A stretch of DNA of 20,377 bases from contig NW_003117365.1 of the NCBI RefSeq assembly GCF_000003605.2, forward strand, positions 1-20,377, given 5' to 3'. Under the pieces are notes generated by a model. The model saw only the letters and a program-made list of their open reading frames with translations, made no database searches and had not been told where the DNA came from. This DNA is from Saccoglossus kowalevskii. Taxonomy: Eukaryota > Hemichordata > Enteropneusta > Harrimaniidae. Shown here piece after piece: positions 11,675 through 20,377 of this stretch (within the stretch, counting starts at the first letter, position 1; every line of letters starts with the position of its first letter). The position numbers and the translations under genes were made by a program.

Positions 11675-12749
11675 CAAGTGTAATTGCCTGTCGCTGATTG
11701 GAAACATGAAACCATCACAAGTGTAATTGTCTTTCTCTGAATGGAAACATGAAACCAACACAAGTGTAATTGTTTGTTTCTGAAGGGAAACATGAAACCA
11801 ACACAAATATCATTGTCTGTTTCTGAATGGAAACATGAAACCAACACATGTGTAATTGTCTGTTTCTGAATGGAAACATGAAACCAACACAAGTGTAATT
11901 GTCTGTTTCTGAATGCAAACATGAAACCAACACATGTGCAATTGTCTGTTTCTGAATGGAAACATGAAACCAACAGAAGTGTAATTGTCTGTTTCTGAAT
12001 GGAAACATGAAACCAACACAAGTGTAATTGTCTGTCTCTGATTGGAAACATGAAACCAACACAAGTGTAATTGTCTGTTTCTGATTGGAAACATGAAACC
12101 AACACATGTGTAATTGTCTGTCTCTGATTGGAAACATGAAACCAACACAAGTGTAATTGTCTGTTTCTGAATGGAAACATGAAACCAACACAAGTGTAAT
12201 TGTCTGTCTCTGATTGGAAACATGAAACCAACACAAGTGTAATTGTCTGTTTCTGAATGGAAACATGAAACCAACACATGTGTAATTGTCTGTCTCTGAT
12301 TGGAAACATGAAACCAACAGAAGTGTAATTGTCTGTTTCTGAATGGAAACATGAAACCAACACATGTGTAATTGTCTGTCTCTGATTGGAAACATGAAAC
12401 CAACACATGCGTAATTGTCTGTCTCTGATTGGAAACATGAAACCAACACATGTGTAATTGTCTTTCTGTGATTGGAAACATGAAACCAACACAAGTGTAA
12501 TTGTCTGTTTCTGAATGGAAACATGAAACCAACACAAGTGTAATTGTCTGTCTCTGATTGGAAACATGAAACCAACACAAGTGTAATTGTCTGTTTCTGA
12601 ATGGAAACATGAAACCAACACATGTGTAATTGTCTGTTTCTGAATGGAAACATGAAACCAACACATGTGTAATTGTCTGTTTCTGAATGGAAACATGAAA
12701 CCAACACAAATGTAATTGTTTGTCTCTGATTGGAAACATGAAACCAACA
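11675..12749 (+). repeat. 1,118-bp tandem duplication, second copy (last unit lost or not matched)
   Basis: This is the second copy of the 26-unit block. Differences noticed include TCGCTG at 11692 (TCTCTG in copy 1) and ATGTGCAATT at 11939 (ATGTGTAATT in copy 1). The match ends at about 12749, where ACAAGTG replaces ACATGTG. The very low divergence indicates a recent unequal exchange or similar event, or an assembly duplication. Confidence 0.92.
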
Positions 12750-12980
12750 CAAGTGTAATTGTCTGTTTCTGAAGGGAAACATGAAACCAACACAAGTATA
12801 ATTGTCTGTTTCTGAATGCAAACATGAAACCAACACATGTGTAATTGTCTGTTTCTGAATGAAAACATGAAACCAACACAAGTGTAATTGTCTGTTTCTG
12901 ATTGGAAACATAAAACCAACACAAGTGTAATTGTCTGTCTCTGATTGGAAACATGAAACCAACACATGTGTAATTGTCTG

Positions 12981-13028
12981 TTTTCTGAATGGAAACATGA
13001 AACCAACACAAGTGTAATTGTCTGTTTT
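12981..13028 (+). other. two one-base T insertions in adjacent units
   Basis: CTGTTTTCTGAATGG occurs in two neighbouring units where other copies have CTGTTTCTGAATGG, which gives 44-bp units. A similar T gain lies at 18818-18821, beside an extra A in GGAAAACATG at 18785. They are homopolymer-length changes of uncertain origin. Confidence 0.6.
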
Positions 13029-13044
13029 CTGAATGGAAACATGA

Positions 13045-13650
13045 AACCAGCACAAGTGTAATTTTCTGTCTCTGATTGGAAACATGAAACCATCACAAGT
13101 GTAATTGTCTTTCTCTGAATGGAAACATGAAACCAACACAAGTGTAATTGTCTGTTTCTGAAGGGAAACATGAAACCAACACAAATATTATTGTCTGTTT
13201 CTGAATGGAAACATGAAACCAACACATGTGTAATTGTCTGTTTCTGAATGGAAACATGAAACCAACACAAGTGTAATTGTCTGTTTCTGAATGCAAACAT
13301 GAAACCAACATATGTGTAATTGTCTGTTTCTGAATGGAAACATGAAACCAACAGAAGTGTAATTTTCTGTTTCTGAATGGAAACATGAAACCAACACAAG
13401 TGTAATTGTCTGTCTCTGATTGGAAACATGAAACCAATACAAGTATAATTGTCTGTTTCTGATTGGAAACATGAAACCAACACAAGTGTAATTGTCTGTT
13501 TCTGAATGGAAACATGAAACCAACACAAGTGTAATTGTCTGTCTCTGATTGGAAACATGAAACCAACACAAGTGTAATTGTCTGTTTCTGAATGGAAACA
13601 TGAAACCAACACATGTGTAATTGTCTGTCTCTGATTGGAAACATGAAACC
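13045..13650 (+). repeat. block family marked by AGCACAAG, ACAAATATTA and CCAATACAAG
   Basis: The order AGCACAAGTG, ACCATCACAAG with TCTTTCTCTG, GAAGGG, ACAAATATTA (13181), ATATGTG (13311), AGAAGTG and CCAATACAAG (13434) recurs at 15017-15622 (offset 1972). Up to about 13433 it also recurs at 19225-19613 (offset 6180). The 19225 copy shares two private TAATTTTCTG changes with this one (near 13061 and 13361), so those two are the closest pair. Confidence 0.83.
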
Positions 13651-13816
13651 AACAGAAGTGTAATTGTCTGTTTCTGAATGGAAACATGAAACCAACACAT
13701 GTGTAATTGTCTGTCTCTGATTGGAAACATGAAACCAACACAAGTGTAATTGTCTGTCTCTGATTGGAAACATGAAACCAACACATGTGTAATTGTCTGT
13801 CTCTGATTGGAAACAT

Positions 13817-14772
13817 GAAACAAACACAAGTGTAATTGTCTGTTTCTGAATGGAAACATGAAACCAACACAAGTGTAATTGTCTGTCTCTGATTGGAAAC
13901 ATGAAACCAACACAAGTGTAATTGTCTGTTTCAGAATGCAAACATGAAACCAACACATGTGTAATTGTCTGTTTCTGAATGCAAACATGAAACCAACACA
14001 TGTGTAATTGTCTGTTTCTGAATGGAAACATGAAACCAACACAAGTGTAATTGTCTGTTTCTGATTAAACATGAAACCAACACAAGTGTAATTGTCTGTT
14101 TCTGAATGCAAACATGAAACCAACACATGTGTAATTGTCTGTTTCTGAATGCAAACATGAAACCAACACATGTGTAATTGTCTGTTTCTGAATGGAAACA
14201 TGAAACCAACACAAGTGTAATTGTCTGTTTCTGAATGCAAACATGAAACCAACACATGTGTAATTGTCTGTCTCTGAATGGAAACATGAAACCAACACAA
14301 GTGTAATTGTCTGTCTCTGATTGGAAACATGAAACCAACACAAATATAATTGTCTTTCTCTGAATGGAAACATGAAACCAACACATGTGTAATTGTCTGT
14401 TTCTGAATGGAAACATGAAACCAGCACAAGTGTAATTGTCTGTCTCTGATTGGAAACATGAAACCATCACATGTGTAATTGTCTGTCTCTGAATGGAAAC
14501 ATGAAACCAACACAAGTGTAATTGTCTGTCTCTGATTGGAAACATGAAACCAACACAAGTGTAATTGTCTGTTTCTGAAGGGAAACATGAAACCAACACA
14601 AATATAATTGTCTTTCTCTGAATGGAAACATGAAACCAACACATGTGTAATTGTCTGTTTCTGAATGCAAACATGAAACCAGCACAAATGTAATTGTCTG
14701 TCTCTGATTGGAAACATGAAACCAACACAAGTGTAATTGTTTCTGAAAGGAAACATGAAACCAACACAAGTG
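13817..14772 (+). repeat. copy of the 3780-4735 block
   Basis: This is in register at offset 10037 from the GAAACAAACACAAG unit through the 39-bp unit at 14718-14756. Downstream it leaves the register: ACAAGTGTAA follows the 39-bp unit where the other copies have ACAAGTATAA. Confidence 0.84.
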
Positions 14773-14799
14773 TAATTGTCTGTTTCTGATTGGAAACAT

Positions 14800-15447
14800 G
14801 AAACCAACACATGTGTAATTGTCTGTTTCTGAATGGAAACATGAAACCAACACAAGTGTAATTGTCTGTTTCTGATTGGAAACATGAAACCAACACAAGT
14901 GTAATTGTCTGTCTCTGATTGGAAACATGAAACCAACACAAATATAATTGTCTGTTTCTGAATGCAAACATGACACCAACACATGTGTAATTGTCTGTTT
15001 CTGAATGGAAACATGAAACCAGCACAAGTGTAATTGCCTGTCTCTGATTGGAAACATGAAACCATCACAAGTGTAATTGTCTTTCTCTGAATGGAAACAT
15101 GAAACCAACACAAGTGTAATTGTCTGTTTCTGAAGGGAAACATGAAACCAACACAAATATTATTGTCTGTTTCTGAATGGAAACATGAAACCAACACATG
15201 TGTAATTGTCTGTTTCTGAATGGAAACATGAAACCAACACAAGTGTAATTGTCTGTTTCTGAATGCAAACATGAAACCAACATATGTGTAATTGTCTGTT
15301 TCTGAATGGAAACATGAAACCAACAGAAGTGTAATTGTCTGTTTCTGAATGGAAACATGAAACCAACACAAGTGTAATTGTCTGTCTCTGATTGGAAACA
15401 TGAAACCAATACAAGTATAATTGTCTGTTTCTGATTGGAAACATGAA
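14800..15447 (+). repeat. duplicated block with CATGACACC marker
   Basis: CATGACACC (14972) followed by AGCACAAGTG with TAATTGCCTG, ACCATCACAAG, GAAGGG and ACAAATATTA (15153) is shared with 17759-18406 at offset 2959. It diverges just after the CCAATACAAG unit, where ACAAGTG here corresponds to ACATGTG there. Confidence 0.83.
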
Positions 15448-15625
15448 ACCAACACAAGTGTAATTGTCTGTTTCTGAATGGAAACATGAAACCAACACAA
15501 GTGTAATTGTCTGTCTCTGATTGGAAACATGAAACCAACACAAGTGTAATTGTCTGTTTCTGAATGGAAACATGAAACCAACACATGTGTAATTGTCTGT
15601 CTCTGATTGGAAACATGAAACCAAC
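15153..15625 (+). repeat. 473-bp (11-unit) tandem duplication, first copy
   Basis: The ACAAATATTA marker at 15153 recurs at 15626, and ATATGTGTAA (15283), AGAAGTG and CCAATACAAGTATA (15406) recur 473 bases later (15756, then 15879). 473 is 11x43. The segment also matches 13181-13650 at offset 1972, so the single-copy state of this block is preserved elsewhere. Confidence 0.9.
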
Positions 15626-16098
15626 ACAAATATTATTGTCTGTTTCTGAATGGAAACATGAAACCAACACATATGTAATTGTCTGTTTCTGAATGGAAAC
15701 ATGAAACCAACACAAGTGTAATTGTCTGTTTCTGAATGCAAACATGAAACCAACATATGTGTAATTGTCTGTTTCTGAATGGAAACATGAAACCAACAGA
15801 AGTGTAATTGTCTGTTTCTGAATGGAAACATGAAACCAACACAAGTGTAATTGTCTGTCTCTGATTGGAAACATGAAACCAATACAAGTATAATTGTCTG
15901 TTTCTGATTGGAAACATGAAACCAACACAAGTGTAATTGTCTGTTTCTGAATGGAAACATGAAACCAACACAAGTGTAATTGTCTGTCTCTGATTGGAAA
16001 CATGAAACCAACACAAGTGTAATTGTCTGTTTCTGAATGGAAACATGAAACCAACACATGTGTAATTGTCTGTCTCTGATTGGAAACATGAAACCAAC
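15626..16098 (+). repeat. 473-bp tandem duplication, second copy
   Basis: This is in register with 15153-15625. A difference noticed is ACATATGTAA near 15670, where the first copy has ACATGTGTAA. Beyond 16098 it continues with the AGAAGTG unit as in the 13434-13925 region, as expected if an 11-unit segment was inserted into a longer block. Confidence 0.9.
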
Positions 16099-16720
16099 AG
16101 AAGTGTAATTGTCTGTTTCTGAATGGAAACATGAAACCAACACATGTGTAATTGTCTTTCTCTGATTGGAAACATGAAACCAACACAAGTGTAATTGTCT
16201 GTCTCTGATTGGAAACATGAAACCAACACATGTGTAATTGTCTGTCTCTGATTGGAAACATGAAACAAACACAAGTGTAATTGTCTGTTTCTGAATGGAA
16301 ACATGAAACCAACACAAGTGTAATTGTCTGTCTCTGATTGGAAACATGAAACCAACACAAGTGTAATTGTCTGTTTCAGAATGCAAACATGAAACCAACA
16401 CATGTGTAATTGTCTGTTTCTGAATGCAAACATGAAACCAACACATGTGTAATTGTCTGTTTCTGAATGGAAACATGAAACCAACACAAGTGTAATTGTC
16501 TGTCTCTGATTAAACATGAAACCAACACAAGTGTAATTGTCTGTTTCTGAATGCAAACATGAAACCAACACATGTGTAATTGTCTGTTTCTGAATGCAAA
16601 CATGAAACCAACACATGTGTAATTGTCTGTTTCTGAATGGAAACATGAAACCAACACAAGTGTAATTGTCTGTTTCTGAATGCAAACATGAAACCAACAC
16701 ATGTGTAATTGTCTGTTTCT

Positions 16721-17348
16721 GAATGGAAATATGAAACCAACACAAGTGTAATTGTCTGTCTCTGATTAAACATGAAACCAACACAAGTGTAATTGTCTGT
16801 TTCTGAATGCAAACATGAAACCAACACATGTGTAATTGTCTGTTTCTGAATGGAAACATGAAACCAACACAAGTGTAATTGTCTGTTTCTGAATGCAAAC
16901 ATGAAACCAACACATGTGTAATTGTCTGTCTCTGAATGGAAACATGAAACCAACACAAGTGTAATTGTCTGTCTCTGATTGGAAACATGAAACCAACACA
17001 AATATAATTGTCTTTCTCTGAATGGAAACATGAAACCAACACATGTGTAATTGTCTGTTTCTGAATGGAAACATGAAACCAGCACAAGTGTAATTGTCTG
17101 TCTCTGATTGGAAACATGAAACCATCACATGTGTAATTGTCTGTCTCTGAATGGAAACATGAAACCAACACAAGTGTAATTGTCTGTCTCTGATTGGAAA
17201 CATGAAACCAACACAAGTGTAATTGTCTGTTTCTGAAGGGAAACATGAAACCAACACAAATATAATTGTCTTTCTCTGAATGGAAACATGAAACCAACAC
17301 ATGTGTAATTGTCTGTTTCTGAATGCAAACATGAAACCAGCACAAATG
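16721..17348 (+). repeat. copy of the 6383-7010 block
   Basis: This carries AAATATG near 16728 and the 41-bp GATTAAAC unit at 16764, in register with 6383-7010 at offset 10338. It lies downstream of another 41-bp unit (16508), 256 bases away, which equals five 43-bp units plus one 41-bp unit. Confidence 0.83.
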
Positions 17349-17830
17349 TAATTGTCTGTCTCTGATTGGAAACATGAAACCAACACAAGTGTAATTGTTT
17401 CTGAAAGGAAACATGAAACCAACACAAGTATAATTGTCTGTTTCTGAATGGAAACATGAAACCAACACATGTGTAATTGTCTGTCTCTGATTGGAAACAT
17501 GAAACCAACACATGTGTAATTGTCTGTTTCTGAATGCAAACATGAAACCAACACATGTGTAATTGTCTGTTTCTGAATGGAAACATGAAACCAACACAAG
17601 TGTAATTGTCTGTCTCTGATTGGAAACATGAAACCAACACAAGTGTAATTGTCTGTTTCTGAATGCAAACATGAAACCAACACATGTGTAATTGTCTGTT
17701 TCTGAATGGAAACATGAAACCAACACAAGTGTAATTGTCTGTCTCTGATTGGAAACATGAAACCAACACATGTGTAATTGTCTGTTTCTGAATGGAAACA
17801 TGAAACCAACACAAGTGTAATTGTCTGTTT
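17020..17830 (+). repeat. copy of the 2310-3120 block
   Basis: This is in register with 2310-3120 at offset 14710, including the 39-bp unit at 17376-17414 and its following ACAAGTATAA unit. Its upstream part overlaps the block shared with 6383-7010, so this stretch is composed of more than one copied segment. Confidence 0.83.
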
Positions 17831-18406
17831 CTGATTGGAAACATGAAACCAACACAAGTGTAATTGTCTGTCTCTGATTGGAAACATGAAACCAACACAA
17901 ATATAATTGTCTGTTTCTGAATGCAAACATGACACCAACACATGTGTAATTGTCTGTTTCTGAATGGAAACATGAAACCAGCACAAGTGTAATTGCCTGT
18001 CTCTGATTGGAAACATGAAACCATCACAAGTGTAATTGTCTTTCTCTGAATGGAAACATGAAACCAACACAAGTGTAATTGTCTGTTTCTGAAGGGAAAC
18101 ATGAAACCAACACAAATATTATTGTCTGTTTCTGAATGGAAACATGAAACCAACACATGTGTAATTGTCTGTTTCTGAATGGAAACATGAAACCAACACA
18201 AGTGTAATTGTCTGTTTCTGAATGCAAACATGAAACCAACATATGTGTAATTGTCTGTTTCTGAATGGAAACATGAAACCAACAGAAGTGTAATTGTCTG
18301 TTTCTGAATGGAAACATGAAACCAACACAAGTGTAATTGTCTGTCTCTGATTGGAAACATGAAACCAATACAAGTATAATTGTCTGTTTCTGATTGGAAA
18401 CATGAA
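17759..18406 (+). repeat. copy of the 14800-15447 block
   Basis: This is in register with 14800-15447 at offset 2959, with CATGACACC at 17931, ACAAATATTA at 18112 and CCAATACAAG at 18365. Confidence 0.83.
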
Positions 18407-19224
18407 ACCAACACATGTGTAATTGTCTGTCTCTGATTGGAAACATGAAACCAACACAAGTGTAATTGTCTGTTTCTGAATGGAAACATGAAACCAACAC
18501 AAGTGTAATTGTCTGTCTCTGATTGGAAACATGAAACCAACACAAGTGTAATTGTCTGTTTCTGAATGGAAACATGAAACCAACACATGTGTAATTGTCT
18601 GTCTCTGATTGGAAACATGAAACCAACAGAAGTGTAATTGTCTGTTTCTGAATGGAAACATGAAACCAACACATGTGTAATTGTCTGTCTCTGATTGGAA
18701 ACATGAAACCAACACAAGTGTAATTGTCTGTCTCTGATTGGAAACATGAAACCAACACATGTGTAATTGTCTGTCTCTGATTGGAAAACATGAAACAAAC
18801 ACAAGTGTAATTGTCTGTTTTCTGAATGGAAACATGAAACCAACACAAGTGTAATTGTCTGTCTCTGATTGGAAACATGAAACCAACACAAGTGTAATTG
18901 TCTGTTTCTGAATGCAAACATGAAACCAACACATGTGTAATTGTCTGTTTCTGAATGGAAACATGAAACCAACACAAGTGTAATTGTCTGTCTCTGATTG
19001 GAAACATGAAACCAACACATGTGTAATTGTCTGTTTCTGAATGGAAACATGAAACCAACACAAGTGTAATTGTCTGTTTCTGATTGGAAACATGAAACCA
19101 ACACAAGTGTAATTGTCTGTCTCTGATTGGAAACATGAAACCAACACAAATATAATTGTCTGTTTCTGAATGCAAACATGACACCAACACATGTGTAATT
19201 GTCTGTTTCTGAATGGAAACATGA

Positions 19225-19613
19225 AACCAGCACAAGTGTAATTTTCTGTCTCTGATTGGAAACATGAAACCATCACAAGTGTAATTGTCTTTCTCTGAAT
19301 GGAAACATGAAACCAACACAAGTGTAATTGTCTGTTTCTGAAGGGAAACATGAAACCAACACAAATATTATTGTCTGTTTCTGAATGGAAACATGAAACC
19401 AACACATGTGTAATTGTCTGTTTCTGAATGGAAACATGAAACCAACACAAGTGTAATTGTCTGTTTCTGAATGCAAACATGAAACCAACATATGTGTAAT
19501 TGTCTGTTTCTGAATGGAAACATGAAACCAACAGAAGTGTAATTTTCTGTTTCTGAATGGAAACATGAAACCAACACAAGTGTAATTGTCTGTCTCTGAT
19601 TGGAAACATGAAA
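19225..19613 (+). repeat. copy of the 13045-13433 block
   Basis: This is in register at offset 6180, with ACAAATATTA at 19361, ATATGTG at 19491 and both TAATTTTCTG changes. It is followed by a local 215-bp (five-unit) repetition, with the ATATGTG marker seen again at 19706. Confidence 0.82.
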
Positions 19614-20239
19614 CCAACACATGTGTAATTGTCTGTTTCTGAATGGAAACATGAAACCAACACAAGTGTAATTGTCTGTTTCTGAATGCAAACATGAAAC
19701 CAACATATGTGTAATTGTCTGTTTCTGAATGGAAACATGAAACCAACAGAAGTGTAATTGTCTGTTTCTGAATGGAAACATGAAACCAACACAAGTGTAA
19801 TTGTCTGTCTCTGATTGGAAACATGAAACCAATACAAGTATAATTGTCTGTTTCTGATTGGAAACATGAAACCAACACAAGTGTAATTGTCTGTTTCTGA
19901 ATGGAAACATGAAACCAACACAAGTGTAATTGTCTGTCTCTGATTGGAAACATGAAACCAACACAAGTGTAATTGTCTGTTTCTGAATGGAAACATGAAA
20001 CCAACACATGTGTAATTGTCTGTCTCTGATTGGAAACATGAAACCAACAGAAGTGTAATTGTCTGTTTCTGAATGGAAACATGAAACCAACACATGTGTA
20101 ATTGTCTGTCTCTGATTGGAAACATGAAACCAACACAAGTGTAATTGTCTGTCTCTGATTGGAAACATGAAACCAACACATGTGTAATTGTCTGTCTCTG
20201 ATTGAAAACATGAAACAAACACAAGTGTAATTGTCTGTT

Positions 20240-20377
20240 TCTGATGGAAACATGAAACCAACACAAGTGTAATTGTCTGTCTCTGATTGAAACATGAACC
20301 AACACAAGTGTAATTGTCTGTTTCAGATGCAAACATGAACCACACATGTGTATTGTCTGTTTCTGATGCAAACATGA
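20240..20377 (+). other. array end with dense homopolymer deletions
   Basis: Compared with the matching stretch at 16290-16430, this end lacks single bases in short runs: GAATGG to GATGG, GATTGG to GATTG, GAAACC to GAACC (twice), CAGAATGC to CAGATGC, CCAACA to CCACA, GTAATTG to GTATTG and GAATGC to GATGC. Eight one-base losses in about 140 bases, all in A or G runs, contrast with near absence elsewhere. This looks like uncorrected long-read sequence at a contig end, not biological divergence. Confidence 0.75.

Larger units (their letters stand above)
6428..11806 (-). other. longest satellite-derived open frame (1,792 codons), not a gene
   Basis: The minus strand is open from a TTG codon at 11804-11806 to a TAA stop at 6428-6430. 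The translation is a 43-residue repeat with phases such as MCWFHVSIQKQTIT, LVLVSCFHSETDNYT and CVGFMFPFRNRQLH, because the 43-bp unit shifts the frame by one each time. All three minus frames behave the same way across the window, and similar overlapping frames of 600-1,000 codons exist. There is no ATG-led start, domain, signal peptide or flanking gene. Variant sites change residues freely: the A/T site gives L to M, L to H or a silent change depending on phase. The stop is created by the 41-bp unit. I treat this as a by-product of the satellite. Confidence 0.85.
1..20377. repeat. 43-bp tandem satellite array filling the whole window
   Basis: The motif CATGAAACC recurs every 43 bases from end to end (for example the G of CATG at 47, 90, 133, 176, 219 and so on), always in the same orientation, which gives about 470 copies. 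The unit contains in order GAAACCAACACAAGTG, TAATTG, TCTGTCTCTG and ATTGGAAACAT. It is about 37% GC. Most units differ from the consensus at only a few sites, and length changes are rare (41-, 39- and some 42- or 44-bp units). No interspersed unique sequence, transposon or gene interrupts it. This organisation is typical of eukaryotic satellite DNA. I do not recognise the family by name and cannot assign a species or chromosomal position. The plus strand is closed by TAA and TGA codons in every unit. The minus strand is open in all frames, but only because of the unit's composition. Confidence 0.97.

Noticed and set aside
1282-20375. Dozens of overlapping minus-strand open reading frames of 90-1,792 codons as protein genes
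   Set aside because: They overlap one another in all three frames, are pure 43-residue translations of the satellite, often begin at TTG, and end at repeat variants. Variation shows no codon-position bias that could indicate selection.
1-20377. CRISPR array
   Set aside because: The 43-bp period is filled completely by the repeat. There are no unique spacers between repeats, no leader and no cas genes.
1-20377. Telomeric or simple microsatellite repeat
   Set aside because: The period is 43 bp with complex internal sequence, and no short telomere-type motif is repeated.
1-20377. Bacterial or phage accessory region with an undescribed system
   Set aside because: No non-repeat coding sequence, ribosome-binding pattern, promoter or terminator is visible. 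Twenty kilobases of homogeneous 43-bp repeats fits eukaryotic satellite DNA far better.
1-20377. Transposon, terminal repeats, target-site duplications, tRNA or pol III boxes
   Set aside because: I saw no inverted termini, no interruption of the array, and no A-box or B-box match within the unit.
1-20377. A strict ~2.1-2.5 kb higher-order repeat suggested by spacing of CCAATACAAG and TTTCAGAATGC markers
   Set aside because: Spacings vary too widely (for CCAATACAAG 3346, 2144, 1580, 2146, 4167, 1972, 473, 2486 and 1464) and are not explained by unit-length changes alone.

Overview
The whole 20,377-base window is one uninterrupted tandem satellite array. The unit is 43 bp and about 470 copies are arranged head to tail on a single strand. 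I see no single-copy sequence, credible gene, RNA gene, transposon, CRISPR array or regulatory site. The unit is about 37% GC with almost no CpG. A homogeneous, spacer-free array of this size points to the satellite (heterochromatic, possibly centromeric or subtelomeric) fraction of a eukaryotic genome. The species cannot be read from the sequence. Both ends of the window lie inside the array, so it looks like a contig made only of satellite.

The minus strand of the unit has no stop codon in any of its three frames. Because 43 = 3x14+1, each frame passes through all three phases and repeats every 43 residues. This yields many long overlapping minus-strand open frames (the longest is 1,792 codons). 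They are products of the repeat and I do not annotate them as genes. Their ends fall on point variants or small indels that create TTA or TCA on the plus strand.

Units differ at a few recurrent sites. One is ACAAG versus ACATG, and the latter makes a perfect 10-bp palindrome. Another is a linked pair, TGTCTCTGATTGG versus TGTTTCTGAATGG/C. There are also minor classes such as GAAGGG, AGAAGTG, ACAAATAT, a 41-bp unit containing TTAA and a 39-bp unit lacking CTGT. Using rare variants as markers, the array resolves into a mosaic of blocks of roughly 0.4-1.1 kb copied to several places. These include a 1,118-bp (26-unit) tandem duplication at 10557-12749 and a 473-bp (11-unit) tandem duplication at 15153-16098. 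Other blocks are shared at offsets of 1972, 2015, 2959, 4582, 5490, 6180, 9216, 10037, 10338 and 14710 bp. No single fixed higher-order period covers the window.

Region by region: 1-1066 is a block copied at 9263-10110 and partly at 5537-6020. 1067-2309 is mixed units with two 41-bp units and the full-length ancestor of the 39-bp unit. 2310-3120 is copied at 4325-5065 and 17020-17830. 3121-3779 is mixed units with a copy of the ACAAATATTA and CCAATACAAG markers. 3780-4735 is copied at 13817-14772 and partly at 8474-9135. 6383-7010 is copied at 16721-17348. 8233-8447 is a run of identical units. 10557-12749 is the 1,118-bp duplication. 13045-13650, 14800-15622, 17759-18406 and 19230-19613 share one block family. 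The last ~140 bases carry many homopolymer deletions that look like unpolished sequence.
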